The position numbers and the translations under genes are program-made. Positions 43,189 to 51,645 of a stretch of 64,000 bases of DNA are shown here, in pieces. The number at the start of each line of letters is the position of its first letter. Within the stretch, counting starts at the first letter, position 1. Origin of the DNA: Desulfatibacillum alkenivorans DSM 16219 (GTDB taxonomy: Bacteria; Desulfobacterota; Desulfobacteria; Desulfobacterales; Desulfatibacillaceae); contig NZ_FQZU01000001.1 of the NCBI RefSeq assembly GCF_900142135.1, positions 347,653 through 411,652 of the forward strand, written 5' to 3'. The notes under the pieces are model-generated. The model ran no database searches. It saw nothing but the letters and a program-made list of their open reading frames with translations, and was not told the DNA's origin.

Positions 43189-43719
43189 TTAGTCTGAGTC
43201 CCGGCCGGCGGCCAAATCCAGAATCCTGCGGCAAATTTCGTCCACGCCGATCCCTTCCGTGGAGACCGTCAGCATGGCCGCCTTTTTATACAATGGCATG
43301 CGTTGTTCAAGCACGGTGTTGATTTCGTCCAGGACGCCTTGATCCGTTAGGGCGGGACGTTGAGTCTCCGTCTTATCATCACCGGCAAGGCGATTGCAAA
43401 TAACTTTCGGGTCCGCGGTCAGCCAGACCACCAAACCGCTGCCTTGCATGGCCTGTACATTGCCGGAATCCAGAATGGCGCCGCCTCCGGGCGCAATGAT
43501 ATGCCGCTCCATGCCGGACAGCCGTTTCAGGATCTCCTTTTCCAGCCTGCGGAACTCCTCCCAGCCCCCGGCCTCCACGATTTCCGCAATGGTGCGGCCT
43601 TGCTCCCGCTCCAGCATTTCGTCCGCGTCCACAAAGGGGCGGTCCATGGCTGCGGACAGCGCCTTGCCCACAGTGGTCTTGCCTGTGGCCCGGTATCCTA
43701 TAAGATAGATGTTTTTCAT
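43189..43719 (-). CDS. aroK: shikimate kinase
   Basis: AroK phosphorylates shikimate at the 3-OH. The 176-residue P-loop kinase has G-Y-R-A-T-G-K-T (8-15), the shikimate-binding F-V-D-A-D (about 29-33) and A-P-G-G-G-A (about 77-82), and a lid region. No ribosome site is obvious. It is now the first gene of the downstream half of the aro operon, with the Rhs/RAYT island between it and aroA; its promoter is not clear. Confidence 0.95.
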   Translation of the reverse strand: MKNIYLIGYRATGKTTVGKALSAAMDRPFVDADEMLEREQGRTIAEIVEAGGWEEFRRLEKEILKRLSGMERHIIAPGGGAILDSGNVQAMQGSGLVVWLTADPKVICNRLAGDDKTETQRPALTDQGVLDEINTVLEQRMPLYKKAAMLTVSTEGIGVDEICRRILDLAAGRDSD

Positions 43720-43787
43720 AATATCATTTTTAAGGAGTTAGTTTTTAATTGGCTAAGGTGCGAAGGCGAGCTTTGAAAGGTCCGATT

Positions 43788-43820
43788 TTGTTGGGTTTCG
43801 CATGCTCAACCCAACCTGCG
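43788..43820. repeat. short copy of the TTGTTGGGTTTCG / CCCAACCTGCG repeat
   Basis: The 33-base unit reads TTGTTGGGTTTCGCATGC then TCAACCCAACCTGCG, a palindrome-like form of the dispersed repeat seen at 21455-21672, 38852-39002, 62095-62127 and 62557-62589. Confidence 0.7.
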
Positions 43821-44109
43821 CCGCGTAAAAGTAGGTTCTAGGCCGGGCTACCAAGTCCGGCTTTGCGCTTTTCATGGGCGAAATCGCTTGTGGACTTCAA
43901 ACCCGGCATTAACCTTGGTTCAAGCGATGTCATTTTTCCGCCGGCCCAGGGTTTCCACATTCCTTCCAGGCCGCGCCTCATGCCGCTTTACGACTCTGGC
44001 TGGGCGCCGCTCCGCCAGGGCCGCCCCAAAAAAAGCAAGAATGCCTCCAATTGCCGCCGTCTCGTTCCCATGCTGTCAGCCCGCGTCGCGCAGCAGCTTT
44101 TTTGCGGCG

Positions 44110-44231
44110 CGGCTGTCGCGCGGGAATGCATAGGGGAGCTGCAAACCTTCTCAAACGCCAAACCTGGATTTGACCCCATTTCCCTTCAAACTTTCTCAAA
44201 CGTCAAACGTAGATTTGACCCCATTTCCCTT
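44110..44231 (+). repeat. left flanking direct repeat of the island
   Basis: A copy of GGGAATGCATA...CTGCAAAC at 44122-44146 is joined to two tandem units ending TTTGACCCCATTTCCCTT (44141-44186 and 44187-44231). The same arrangement, with one unit, is found at 48388-48465 in the same orientation, on the other side of the Rhs and RAYT genes. Confidence 0.75.
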
Positions 44232-44379
44232 GCGGGACGACCCGCTGAATCTAATGCACATGGCTGGATGAGTCAAATACTTTGTCCCGAATGCCCAGGA
44301 GCGAGAGCAAACATGCCTTTATACCTATGACAATCTGCATCGCCTGACTTCCGAGACAGGCTCGGGCGGTACGGACAAC

Positions 44380-46491
44380 ATGGCTCTCACTTACGACGCC
44401 ATGGGCAATATTCTGACCAAGTCCGTAGGCTCCGACGTGTTAACCTACGCCTACGAAATGAACGGCTCTGTGCAAACCCAACGGCTCAGTTCAGTTGCCT
44501 ACGGAAGCAATCCCGCCAAATCTTTCGTCCATGACGCCAACGGCAACATGACGCAAGGTTGGGATTTTTCCGATCCTGCAAATCCCGTTCAACGCACCAT
44601 TCAATACAATGCCGACGACAAACCCATTTCCATCACCATGGGATTGGACACAACCCTATTCACCTATGACGCCAACGGAGACCGGGCAATCAAGGAAATC
44701 GCAGGCGGCGACATTACCTATTACGTATCCGGAGGGTATGAGGTCACCAACGGCGTCCCGGTAAAATATATTTCCGGCGGCGGGCTAAGCATCGCCAAAA
44801 TCGAAAATGGGGTAACTACCTATCAGCACTCGGATCACCTGGGAAGCTCCACCGTCGTCACCAATGAATCCGGCCAGGAAATCGAGAAATCCGACTATCG
44901 GCCTTTTGGGGAAGAACGGAACCATTGGGGCGTCACCAATGACAAGCACCGCTATACCGGCCAGGAGAAAGACTTTTCCACGGGCCTGTATAACTATAAC
45001 GCCAGGCTGTACGATCCCATTTTAGGAAGGTTTACTTCCGCGGATATATTCGTTCCCGACCCATTGGACCCTCAAAGCTATAACCGGTTCGCGTATTGCC
45101 GGAACAACCCTTTATCCTATACCGACCCAAGCGGCCATTTTGTTGTGGAAATGATTGTCGGCGCCGTTATAGGCGCCTTGATTGGCGGCGCGACGGAGGC
45201 AATACTTGGAGGGGACATCCTCCAGGGCATGGCGACCGGCGCCATATCGGGGGCCATATTCTTCGGGGTCGGACAGCTGGGCCTAACCGGAATTGAGCAG
45301 ATAACGGCCCACGCCTTGGGAGGGGCGCTATCCGGGGGGATAAGCAGCGCCATATCAGGCGGGGATATCGGCCTGGGCATGCTGACCGGCGCCATTGCCG
45401 CCGGGGTGGGGCAGTATGCAGGGAGCTCCGGACTTATCCACGATGACTTCTGCAGCCAGCTAATCGGAAGAAGCGTTGTCGGCGCCGTGACCGGCGGTGT
45501 TGCGTCCACCATTTGCGGCCAGGATTTCTTTGACGGCTTTATGCAGGGCGCCAAAACCGCGGCCATTGGTTTTTTATGCAATCATATGTTGCACGAAGCA
45601 GGCAGGTTTGTCGGCGCCTCGCAGGGTGAAGCAGCTACTCAATGGTATGCTGAAAAATATAATGAAACCGGCAATCCGATATACCTTGTCGGGGGAACCG
45701 TAGCAGCCCTCTGGACTCCGGAAACCTATGCAGACACCGCCATGACTTTGTTTGGAGGCAAGGCGATAGGCTGGGCCGGGAAGGTTTTGGGCAGGTGGCG
45801 TAACGCAGGGCAAGCGGCCAAGATGGCCAAAGGAACCATTCCCGGCTGTTTTGTTAAAGGCGTACCTGTTGAAACAGCAGTCGGCTTGGTCGCTATTGAA
45901 AACATTCAGGTAGGCGATTTTGTGCTTGCACGGGATGAAGTAACCGGGGAGTTTGCTTATAAGGAGGTTCTGGCGACCTTCATCAGAGGGAAGCAACCGG
46001 TTATTGACTTGAAATTCGAAGATGAGCAGGGACGGGAAGAGATCATCACCGCCACGGTGGAACATCCCTTTTGGGTGAAAGGACAGAGATGGGTAGGGGC
46101 CTCAGACCTTGTTCCAGAGGATCAAATCTTTACTTCCCAAAACCAATGGCTTACACTGATATCAGCTACCCTAACGCCTGAACTGGAAACGGTCTATAAC
46201 TTTGAAGTGGATCAAACCCACAATTACTTTGTGGGCCAGTCCGGCGCCTGGGTGCATAATAACTGTGGTAATGGAAAAAAGATAACCCATAAAATTATTA
46301 AAAGGGCTTCCAAGGGGGCTGATGGTGGTGAATCGGTGCATATAATTGAACAGGCAGGGGGAGAAACTATCTCAGTTACCCATCGCGTAACAAAGGCTGG
46401 ACAAGTTGTTCATCAGCATCAAACTCATATTGGGAAATACGGAAGCTCAAGGGTTTTTCCTGAGTCATGGATAACCAATAAGACAATGTGA
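44380..46491 (+). CDS. Rhs/YD-repeat polymorphic toxin, N-terminally truncated, with Hint domain and toxin tail
   Basis: A 703-residue C-terminal part of an Rhs toxin. Residues 1-210 are YD repeats (L-T-Y-D-A-M-G-N-I-L-T, Y-N-A-D-D-K-P-I), and the core end G-R-F-T-S-A-D ... N-P-L-S-Y-T-D-P-S-G-H is near 210-252. A Gly-rich hydrophobic region (255-400) follows, then a pretoxin Hint (intein-like) domain from Cys490 to His626-Asn627. A 75-residue tail (629-703, H-Q-H-Q-T-H-I-G-K) is the likely toxin. The frame is open back to 44272 and still codes YD repeats, so the gene lost its 5' part. No delivery gene is near. Confidence 0.85.
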   Translation: MALTYDAMGNILTKSVGSDVLTYAYEMNGSVQTQRLSSVAYGSNPAKSFVHDANGNMTQGWDFSDPANPVQRTIQYNADDKPISITMGLDTTLFTYDANGDRAIKEIAGGDITYYVSGGYEVTNGVPVKYISGGGLSIAKIENGVTTYQHSDHLGSSTVVTNESGQEIEKSDYRPFGEERNHWGVTNDKHRYTGQEKDFSTGLYNYNARLYDPILGRFTSADIFVPDPLDPQSYNRFAYCRNNPLSYTDPSGHFVVEMIVGAVIGALIGGATEAILGGDILQGMATGAISGAIFFGVGQLGLTGIEQITAHALGGALSGGISSAISGGDIGLGMLTGAIAAGVGQYAGSSGLIHDDFCSQLIGRSVVGAVTGGVASTICGQDFFDGFMQGAKTAAIGFLCNHMLHEAGRFVGASQGEAATQWYAEKYNETGNPIYLVGGTVAALWTPETYADTAMTLFGGKAIGWAGKVLGRWRNAGQAAKMAKGTIPGCFVKGVPVETAVGLVAIENIQVGDFVLARDEVTGEFAYKEVLATFIRGKQPVIDLKFEDEQGREEIITATVEHPFWVKGQRWVGASDLVPEDQIFTSQNQWLTLISATLTPELETVYNFEVDQTHNYFVGQSGAWVHNNCGNGKKITHKIIKRASKGADGGESVHIIEQAGGETISVTHRVTKAGQVVHQHQTHIGKYGSSRVFPESWITNKTM

Positions 46492-46499
46492 GGTCGACA

Positions 46500-46781
46500 A
46501 TGAGTGGTGGTTATTTTGAATATGTCAATGAGGCACTAAGATTGACCAAGGCGATACTATCAGATTATTCTATGAGCTGGTCTGAACTTTTACTTGATGT
46601 TCAGATTAATTTTCGTGATCCTGAAATTCAGATATATTTCTTCAAGGAGAGTTCTATTGAGGATGTGATAGAATTCGATATTGGGTCATGTGAAAATCCT
46701 GATCGGTCATTGCAGGAAATTTCGACATATTTAAGAGAGACCATTTCAGATGTCATTTTTCGTCTTTCGAAGACCACATAG
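46500..46781 (+). CDS. putative immunity protein of the Rhs toxin
   Basis: A 93-residue acidic protein (M-S-G-G-Y-F-E-Y-V-N-E-A-L-R-L) starting nine bases after the Rhs stop, with GAGG upstream. Its AT-rich codons differ from the neighbours, which fits horizontally moved toxin/immunity pairs. I know no family; the immunity role rests on position, size and acidic nature (E-D-V-I-E-F-D-I-G). It ends only 15 bases before the RAYT element. Confidence 0.6.
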   Translation: MSGGYFEYVNEALRLTKAILSDYSMSWSELLLDVQINFRDPEIQIYFFKESSIEDVIEFDIGSCENPDRSLQEISTYLRETISDVIFRLSKTT

Positions 46782-46795
46782 TATTTTTGTAGTTT

Positions 46796-47927
46796 TTGGG
46801 GACGTCCCTTAATAAGTTAGTAACTTGACAACCAAAGCATAGTGAGGTAGGGTTGGGCATCATGCCTCGCAAATCCCGAATAGACGCTCCCGGCTTGTTG
46901 CATCATGTCATGATCCGGGGTATTGAGCGTAAGCCCATTTTCTTGGACGACCAGGATCGGAACGCCCTTGTGGATCGTCTTGCATTGGTTTTGCCTGAAA
47001 CCCAGACCGCCTGCTACGCCTGGGTTTTCATGGATAATCACGCCCATTTTCTGTTCCGCAGCCCGCCTGCCGGAATCTCTCATGTCATGCGGCGCCTCAT
47101 GACGGGGTACGCCGGATATTTCAACCGCAGGCATTTTCGTCACGGCCCCCTGTTTCAAAATCGTTTCAAGTCCGTGCTCTGCCAGGAAAACGCCTATTTC
47201 AAGGAGTTGGTGCGGTATATCCATCTTAATCCCTTGCGAGCCGGGGCGGTTGATGATTTAAAAAGCCTCGCCGCCCTTCCGTATTGCGGGCATGGCGGGC
47301 TTTTGGGGAAAAATCTTCGCCCCTGGCATGATGCGGATTTCGTCCTGTCCGGGTTTGGCGACTCTGTGCGAGCTTCCCGCAAGCGCTACATTGATTTCAT
47401 GAAAGCCGGGCTGAACATGGGCAGACGGGACGACCTGACCGGCGGAGGACTTGTACGGAGCCTGGGAGGTTGGGAGGCGGTTAGAGCGGCGTTTCCCTCC
47501 AAGGAATCCCGCCAGAAAAGCGATCAGCGGATTTTGGGGGATGGGGATTTTGTGCAGTCGATCCTGAACCAGGCCAAGGAAAACCTTTCCGGCAAATACC
47601 TTTTGGCTGCCAAAGGCATCGACAAGAAAACCGCGTTGGAAAAGGCCTCGGCCCTTTTTGGCGTCGCGCCGGAGTGGGTTCTCGCCAAATCGCGGCAGCG
47701 GCCCCTGGCTGACGCCCGAAGTCTTTATTGCTATTGGGCGGCGAAAAAGTTGGGGGTGTCCCAGGCAGAACTTGCCTGTGAGCTGAGTATGACCAGTGGA
47801 GGGGTAACCCATGCCGTGAATCGCGGCCGGAGAATAGCCATGGAAAACAAGTATATATTGGATGGTTAAATCTCTGGCAAATATTCTCCAAACTCTAAGT
47901 TAGTACTTTATTAAGGGACGTCCCCAA
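46796..47927 (+). mobile_element. RAYT (IS200-like Y1 transposase) element with 20-bp terminal inverted repeats
   Basis: TTGGGGACGTCCCTTAATAA at 46796-46815 is exactly inverted at 47908-47927, giving a 1,132-base unit with one transposase gene. Each end is itself palindromic (GGGGACGTCCC), as in REP-like hairpins. No target duplication is evident. The gene to the right continues open directly across the right end, so the element landed beside or inside AT-rich island genes. Confidence 0.88.
46862..47869 (+). CDS. REP-associated tyrosine transposase (TnpA-REP, HUH family)
   Basis: A 335-residue Y1/HUH single-strand transposase. It starts M-P-R-K-S-R-I-D-A-P-G-L-L-H-H-V-M-I-R-G-I-E-R, with the HUH pair in M-D-N-H-A-H-F-L-F (near 60) and the presumed catalytic Tyr in E-N-A-Y-F-K-E-L-V-R-Y-I-H-L-N-P-L-R-A-G (about 110-128). 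The C-terminal about 120 residues include a helical D-A-R-S-L-Y-C-Y-W-A-A-K-K-L-G-V-S segment resembling a DnaA-like HTH, as in longer RAYTs. A TTG three codons upstream was not used. Confidence 0.9.
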   Translation: MPRKSRIDAPGLLHHVMIRGIERKPIFLDDQDRNALVDRLALVLPETQTACYAWVFMDNHAHFLFRSPPAGISHVMRRLMTGYAGYFNRRHFRHGPLFQNRFKSVLCQENAYFKELVRYIHLNPLRAGAVDDLKSLAALPYCGHGGLLGKNLRPWHDADFVLSGFGDSVRASRKRYIDFMKAGLNMGRRDDLTGGGLVRSLGGWEAVRAAFPSKESRQKSDQRILGDGDFVQSILNQAKENLSGKYLLAAKGIDKKTALEKASALFGVAPEWVLAKSRQRPLADARSLYCYWAAKKLGVSQAELACELSMTSGGVTHAVNRGRRIAMENKYILDG

Positions 47928-47961
47928 GAATCCGGAAGAGATAAAAAGTAAAAGGGCGGTA

Positions 47962-48372
47962 TTGATAGATATTGGTGAGTCGATAATAAATGAGCCGCTT
48001 GTTCGCCAAATCAACGAGGATGAGTCTTGGCCAAAAAACATCTACGAGTATTTAAAAGAGATGCAGCCTGATCGTAGCGATAGATATGAGATTTACTTCG
48101 AATTAATGCGAAAAAATATTGTTGATAACAATCTATTTAGCTCCTTTAAAGGTATTATGGAGCAATTTGGCTGTCGAATAACTTTACAAGAGTATTTTAT
48201 CGATGGGCTTTTTTTAAGTGAAAGTCAAAATATATCCAAGCAATATTTAATAATAAAGGGAGTTTTTACGAAAGAAGAAGCAAAGAAAGATTTCTATCCG
48301 GCGTTTAAAAGCGGCATATCCTTTGATCTACACTGCGCTGACGACTCCCAAGAATCGACGATCCAGGAATAG
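47962..48372 (+). CDS. AT-rich hypothetical protein, possibly truncated by the RAYT element
   Basis: A 136-residue acidic protein (I-D-I-G-E-S-I-I-N-E-P-L-V-R-Q) of unknown family, with much lower GC than the surroundings. The only start is TTG without a ribosome site, while the frame is open upstream through N-P-E-E-I-K-S-K-R-A-V-L, which looks coding, and into the RAYT right end. The 5' part was probably lost or displaced. It may be a second immunity or orphan gene from the Rhs locus. Confidence 0.5.
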   Translation: MIDIGESIINEPLVRQINEDESWPKNIYEYLKEMQPDRSDRYEIYFELMRKNIVDNNLFSSFKGIMEQFGCRITLQEYFIDGLFLSESQNISKQYLIIKGVFTKEEAKKDFYPAFKSGISFDLHCADDSQESTIQE

Positions 48373-48387
48373 GGGCCCTTCAGGCCG

Positions 48388-48465
48388 CGCCGTCGTCTCG
48401 TGGGAATGCATACGGGACTTGCAAACTTTCTCAAACGTCAAACGTAGATTTGACCCCATTTGCTT
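48388..48465 (+). repeat. right flanking direct repeat of the island
   Basis: GTGGGAATGCATACGGGACT followed by GCAAACTTTCTCAAACGTC and ending TTTGACCCCATTT (48421-48460). It parallels 44110-44231 at the left of the island and lies directly next to the aroA stop. Confidence 0.75.
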
Positions 48466-49725
48466 TTAATACAATTTTTCCCATTCCTCCCAAAAATTGG
48501 GAAAGGATTTATCCACGCAGGACGGATTGTTGATGACTACCCCCGGGGTTAAAAGCCCGGCCACGGCAAAGCTCATGGCAATGCGGTGATCGTCGTAGGT
48601 GTCGATGACCGCGCCTTCTGGCTTGCCGCCCATGATGGTCATGCTGTCGTCCGTGCACGAGGCCTGGACGCCCATTTTTTTAAGCTCCGTGACGACGGCG
48701 GTAATCCTATCGCTTTCCTTGGCTTTTAAATGCCCCACGTTTTCGATGCGGGTTTCCCCCTTGGCGAATGCCGCCACAACGGCCAGGGTAGGGGCCACGT
48801 CCGGCATATTGCCCATGTCCACGGTGATTCCCTTGAGGTCGCGGCCGGCGACTGCCAGGCCTTCCTGGGTTTCGTCCAGGCGGCATCCCATGGATTTCAG
48901 GATGTAGGCGAACCGGCTGTCCCCCTGACACGAGGCGGAATGGGTTCCGGCCACTCTGATCGTGGCGCCGGTAATGGCCGCCGCTCCCCAGAAATAGCTG
49001 GCGCCCGAGGCGTCGGCCTCCACCATGTATTCCCCCGCCTGATATTGGGATTGGCCGGGCACGGAAAACCAGGTGTGGCCGTCCCGTTTAATTTCCACGC
49101 CCATGGCTTTCATGACCGATACGGTCATGTCAATATAGGGTTTGGAAACCGGACCTTCCGTGACCGCGATTTCCATGCCGTCCTGGGTGTAAGGCGCAAT
49201 AAGCAGCAGGGCTGAGAGATATTGGCTGGACACGCCGCAATTGATGGAAACCTTTCCCCCCTTGACGGCTGTGCCCTGGATTTTGATGGGAGGGCAGCCG
49301 TTCGTGGTCTCCACCGGAACGCCAAGCTGCTCCAGGGCCTGGGCCAGGTCCAGGATGGGCCGCTGCTGCATGCGTTCCGTCCCTGTCAGGGTGTAAGTTC
49401 CCACGCCCATGGCCGCCACGGCGCACATGAGGCGCAGGGTGGTGCCGGAATTGCCAAGATGGATGGGGTCTTCATACCTGCCCAGGCTGCCGCCGAGACC
49501 GTTCACCCAAAATCCGCCCCCCTCGTTCCGTACGCTGACGCCCATTTTGTTCAGGGCGTTCATGGTCAGGAGGGTGTCTTCGCTTACCAGGCCGTTTTTC
49601 ACCTGGGAAAGGCCGTCCGCAAGGGCCGCGCATATCAGCATGCGATGGGTGTAGCTTTTGGACCCCGGAACCGTGACTGTCAAGTCGGTCTTGCCCATGG
49701 GCCGGATTGTGATTTGAGACTCCAT
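48466..49725 (-). CDS. aroA: 3-phosphoshikimate 1-carboxyvinyltransferase (EPSP synthase)
   Basis: AroA joins shikimate-3-phosphate and PEP to EPSP. The 419-residue protein has G-S-K-S-Y-T-H-R (22-29), H-L-G-N-S-G-T-T-L-R-L (about 88-98) and L-K-A-K-E-S-D-R-I and D-D-H-R-I-A-M near the C-terminus. AGAGGT precedes the ATG, one base after the aroE stop. It is the last gene before the island that splits the operon. Confidence 0.96.
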   Translation of the reverse strand: MESQITIRPMGKTDLTVTVPGSKSYTHRMLICAALADGLSQVKNGLVSEDTLLTMNALNKMGVSVRNEGGGFWVNGLGGSLGRYEDPIHLGNSGTTLRLMCAVAAMGVGTYTLTGTERMQQRPILDLAQALEQLGVPVETTNGCPPIKIQGTAVKGGKVSINCGVSSQYLSALLLIAPYTQDGMEIAVTEGPVSKPYIDMTVSVMKAMGVEIKRDGHTWFSVPGQSQYQAGEYMVEADASGASYFWGAAAITGATIRVAGTHSASCQGDSRFAYILKSMGCRLDETQEGLAVAGRDLKGITVDMGNMPDVAPTLAVVAAFAKGETRIENVGHLKAKESDRITAVVTELKKMGVQASCTDDSMTIMGGKPEGAVIDTYDDHRIAMSFAVAGLLTPGVVINNPSCVDKSFPNFWEEWEKLY

Positions 49726-49726
49726 A

Positions 49727-50551
49727 TTACCTCTGGCCTAAGATTGTTTCCACGGTTTCCCGCATTTGGGCGACGGGCGCTTCCTTGCCGGTCCACCATT
49801 CAAATTGCGAGGCCCCCTGATACACGAACATGGCGATTCCGTCCACTATTGTGCATCCGGCGCTCCTTGCGTCGGACAAAAAACGGGTCAGCAAAGGCCG
49901 GTACACAATGTCCATGGCTAGCATGTCTTTGTTAAAAAAGGATGCGGGCGCCGGACTGTCTTGCACATTGGGGACCATGCCCACCGAAGTGGCGTTGACC
50001 GCAATGCGGCAATTCAGGTTGCCCAAATCCTCCATGGGCCGGAAATCAACGCCCAATTCTTCAGCCAGCCTGGCGCCTTTTTCCATGGTGCGATTGACGA
50101 TGGTCACCCTGGCGCCTTCCTGCTTCAAGCCGTAGATGACGGCGCGCGCCGCGCCCCCTGCGCCGATGACCACCACGTCCTTGTCCTTAACCGGCGTTTT
50201 TTCCTGGATGGCCTTGACCGCGCCCAGGCAGTCGGAGTTTTTTCCGATCAACCGGCCCTGGTCATTGATGATGGTGTTGACCGCGCCCATGGCCCGGGCC
50301 GTTTCGTCCACCTCGTCCAGATGCTCCATGACCGAAATCTTATGGGGGATGGTCACGCTGGCGCCGCCCATGTCTAGTGCGCGGATAGCCTGGACCGCCC
50401 CCTGGACGTCCTTGACGCGAAAAGCCATGTACGCCGCATTTTCGCCGATGTGCGCAAAGGCCCGGTTATGCATGGCCGGGCTGAGGCTGTGGGCCACGGG
50501 ATCGCCGAACACGGCGTACAACCGGGTCAGGGAATTGACTTCCACGGTCAT
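49727..50551 (-). CDS. aroE: shikimate dehydrogenase
   Basis: AroE reduces 3-dehydroshikimate with NADPH. The 274-residue protein starts M-T-V-E-V-N-S-L-T-R-L-Y-A-V-F-G-D-P-V-A-H-S-L-S-P-A-M-H-N. It has V-T-I-P-H-K-I (catalytic Lys), G-A-G-G-A-A-R-A-V and N-R-T-M-E-K NADP motifs and N-A-T-S-V-G-M. The ATG overlaps the pheA stop (ATGA); an upstream extension was rejected. No aroD/aroQ dehydratase gene is in this operon. Confidence 0.95.
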   Translation of the reverse strand: MTVEVNSLTRLYAVFGDPVAHSLSPAMHNRAFAHIGENAAYMAFRVKDVQGAVQAIRALDMGGASVTIPHKISVMEHLDEVDETARAMGAVNTIINDQGRLIGKNSDCLGAVKAIQEKTPVKDKDVVVIGAGGAARAVIYGLKQEGARVTIVNRTMEKGARLAEELGVDFRPMEDLGNLNCRIAVNATSVGMVPNVQDSPAPASFFNKDMLAMDIVYRPLLTRFLSDARSAGCTIVDGIAMFVYQGASQFEWWTGKEAPVAQMRETVETILGQR

Positions 50552-51645
50552 GGCCTGTCCCCCACCGGGTACGATCCCAGCCATTTTACGAAGGAGCACA
50601 GGGTGCGCATTTTATCCACCACTTTTTTGACAGGCTCATCCTTCATGTGCCCTTCCAGGTCAACGAAAAAGAGGTAGTGCCAGCTTGCGCTCTTGGACGG
50701 CCGCGACTCCAGCTTGACCATGTTCAGCCCTTCTTCCGAAATGGGCTGCAACACGCTGTGCAAAGCGCCCGGAATGTGAGGTATGGCGAAGAGCAGGGAG
50801 GTTTTATCCCGCCCCGTGGGCTGGACCTTGTCCCGGCCGATGACCAGAAATCGGGTGATGTTGGTCGTGGAGTCCTGGATGTTATCCGCCAGGGTGTTCA
50901 ACTCGTAAGTGATGGCCGCCTCCGAGCTGGCAATGGCCGCGCCGCCCGGGGTGTTGACCGCCATGCGCGCCGCCTCGGACGTGCTGGAGCATTGGTTCTG
51001 CAAAATGCCTGGCAGGTTTTTGCCCAGCCACTTGCGGCATTGGGCGATGGCCTGGGGATGGGAAAACACCACCATAATCTGGTCCAGGGAGTCCTCCGCG
51101 GACAGCAGGTCGTGCCGGATGGGCAGGTAGATTTCGCCGCAAATCCTGACGTCGCTTTCCTGGAACAGGTCCAGGGTCAGGTTCACGGCGCCTTCCATGG
51201 AGTTTTCCACCGGGACCACGCCAAAAGGCCTCCGCCTTTTATCCACCTCCTCGAACACGTCCGAGATGGTTGCCAGGGGCGTAAAATTGGTGGAGCGGCC
51301 GAAATGCTTCATGGCCGCCATGTGGGTGAAGGTCGCCTTGGGGCCCAGGTAGCCCACTTCCAGGGGCTGCTGGATCCTGCGGGACGCGGCGATGATTTCC
51401 GTATACAAAAGCAGCAGGGTTTCGTCAGGCATGGGGCCTTCGTTCAACTCCTGCAGCTTGTTCAGCACCGCCCGTTCCCGGGAGAAGTCCACCACCGGCA
51501 GGCCCTTGCCCTGCTTGATTGCGCCGATTTTCCGGGCGATGTCCAGGCGTTCGTTGACCAGGGCCAGGATCTTTTGATCCGTTTCGTTGATAGCCTGCCT
51601 TAAGGGTTCCAATTCGGGGAGGCCGTTTTTGTTGGATGGTTTCAT
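50548..51645 (-). CDS. pheA: bifunctional chorismate mutase / prephenate dehydratase
   Basis: PheA carries chorismate through prephenate to phenylpyruvate. The 365-residue protein has an N-terminal AroQ mutase domain (about 8-95: R-Q-A-I-N-E-T-D-Q-K-I-L-A-L-V-N-E-R). A prephenate dehydratase domain follows (about 98-275: G-Y-L-G-P-K-A-T-F-T-H, G-V-V-P-V-E-N-S-M-E-G) with the T-N-I-T-R-F catalytic Thr, and an ACT domain at the end with the G-A-L-H-S-V-L and E-S-R-P-S Phe-binding motifs. It overlaps aroB' by ATGA. Confidence 0.95.
   Translation of the reverse strand: MKPSNKNGLPELEPLRQAINETDQKILALVNERLDIARKIGAIKQGKGLPVVDFSRERAVLNKLQELNEGPMPDETLLLLYTEIIAASRRIQQPLEVGYLGPKATFTHMAAMKHFGRSTNFTPLATISDVFEEVDKRRRPFGVVPVENSMEGAVNLTLDLFQESDVRICGEIYLPIRHDLLSAEDSLDQIMVVFSHPQAIAQCRKWLGKNLPGILQNQCSSTSEAARMAVNTPGGAAIASSEAAITYELNTLADNIQDSTTNITRFLVIGRDKVQPTGRDKTSLLFAIPHIPGALHSVLQPISEEGLNMVKLESRPSKSASWHYLFFVDLEGHMKDEPVKKVVDKMRTLCSFVKWLGSYPVGDRP

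Larger units (their letters stand above)
43720..44271. other. left border region of the Rhs island
   Basis: No gene is supported. It contains a repeat of the TTGTTGGGTTTCG family (43788-43820), a stretch of decayed sequence with frames in all directions, and two repeats of the TTTGACCCCATTT family. It probably formed by insertions and deletions between aroK and the island. Confidence 0.5.

Noticed and set aside
43863-44330. 155-codon plus-strand frame left of the Rhs gene
   Set aside because: It crosses the island-border repeats and has no conserved pattern; better explained as decayed sequence.
44380-48372. prophage or integrative element
   Set aside because: No integrase, structural or replication genes and no tRNA end; only a toxin fragment and one RAYT element are present.
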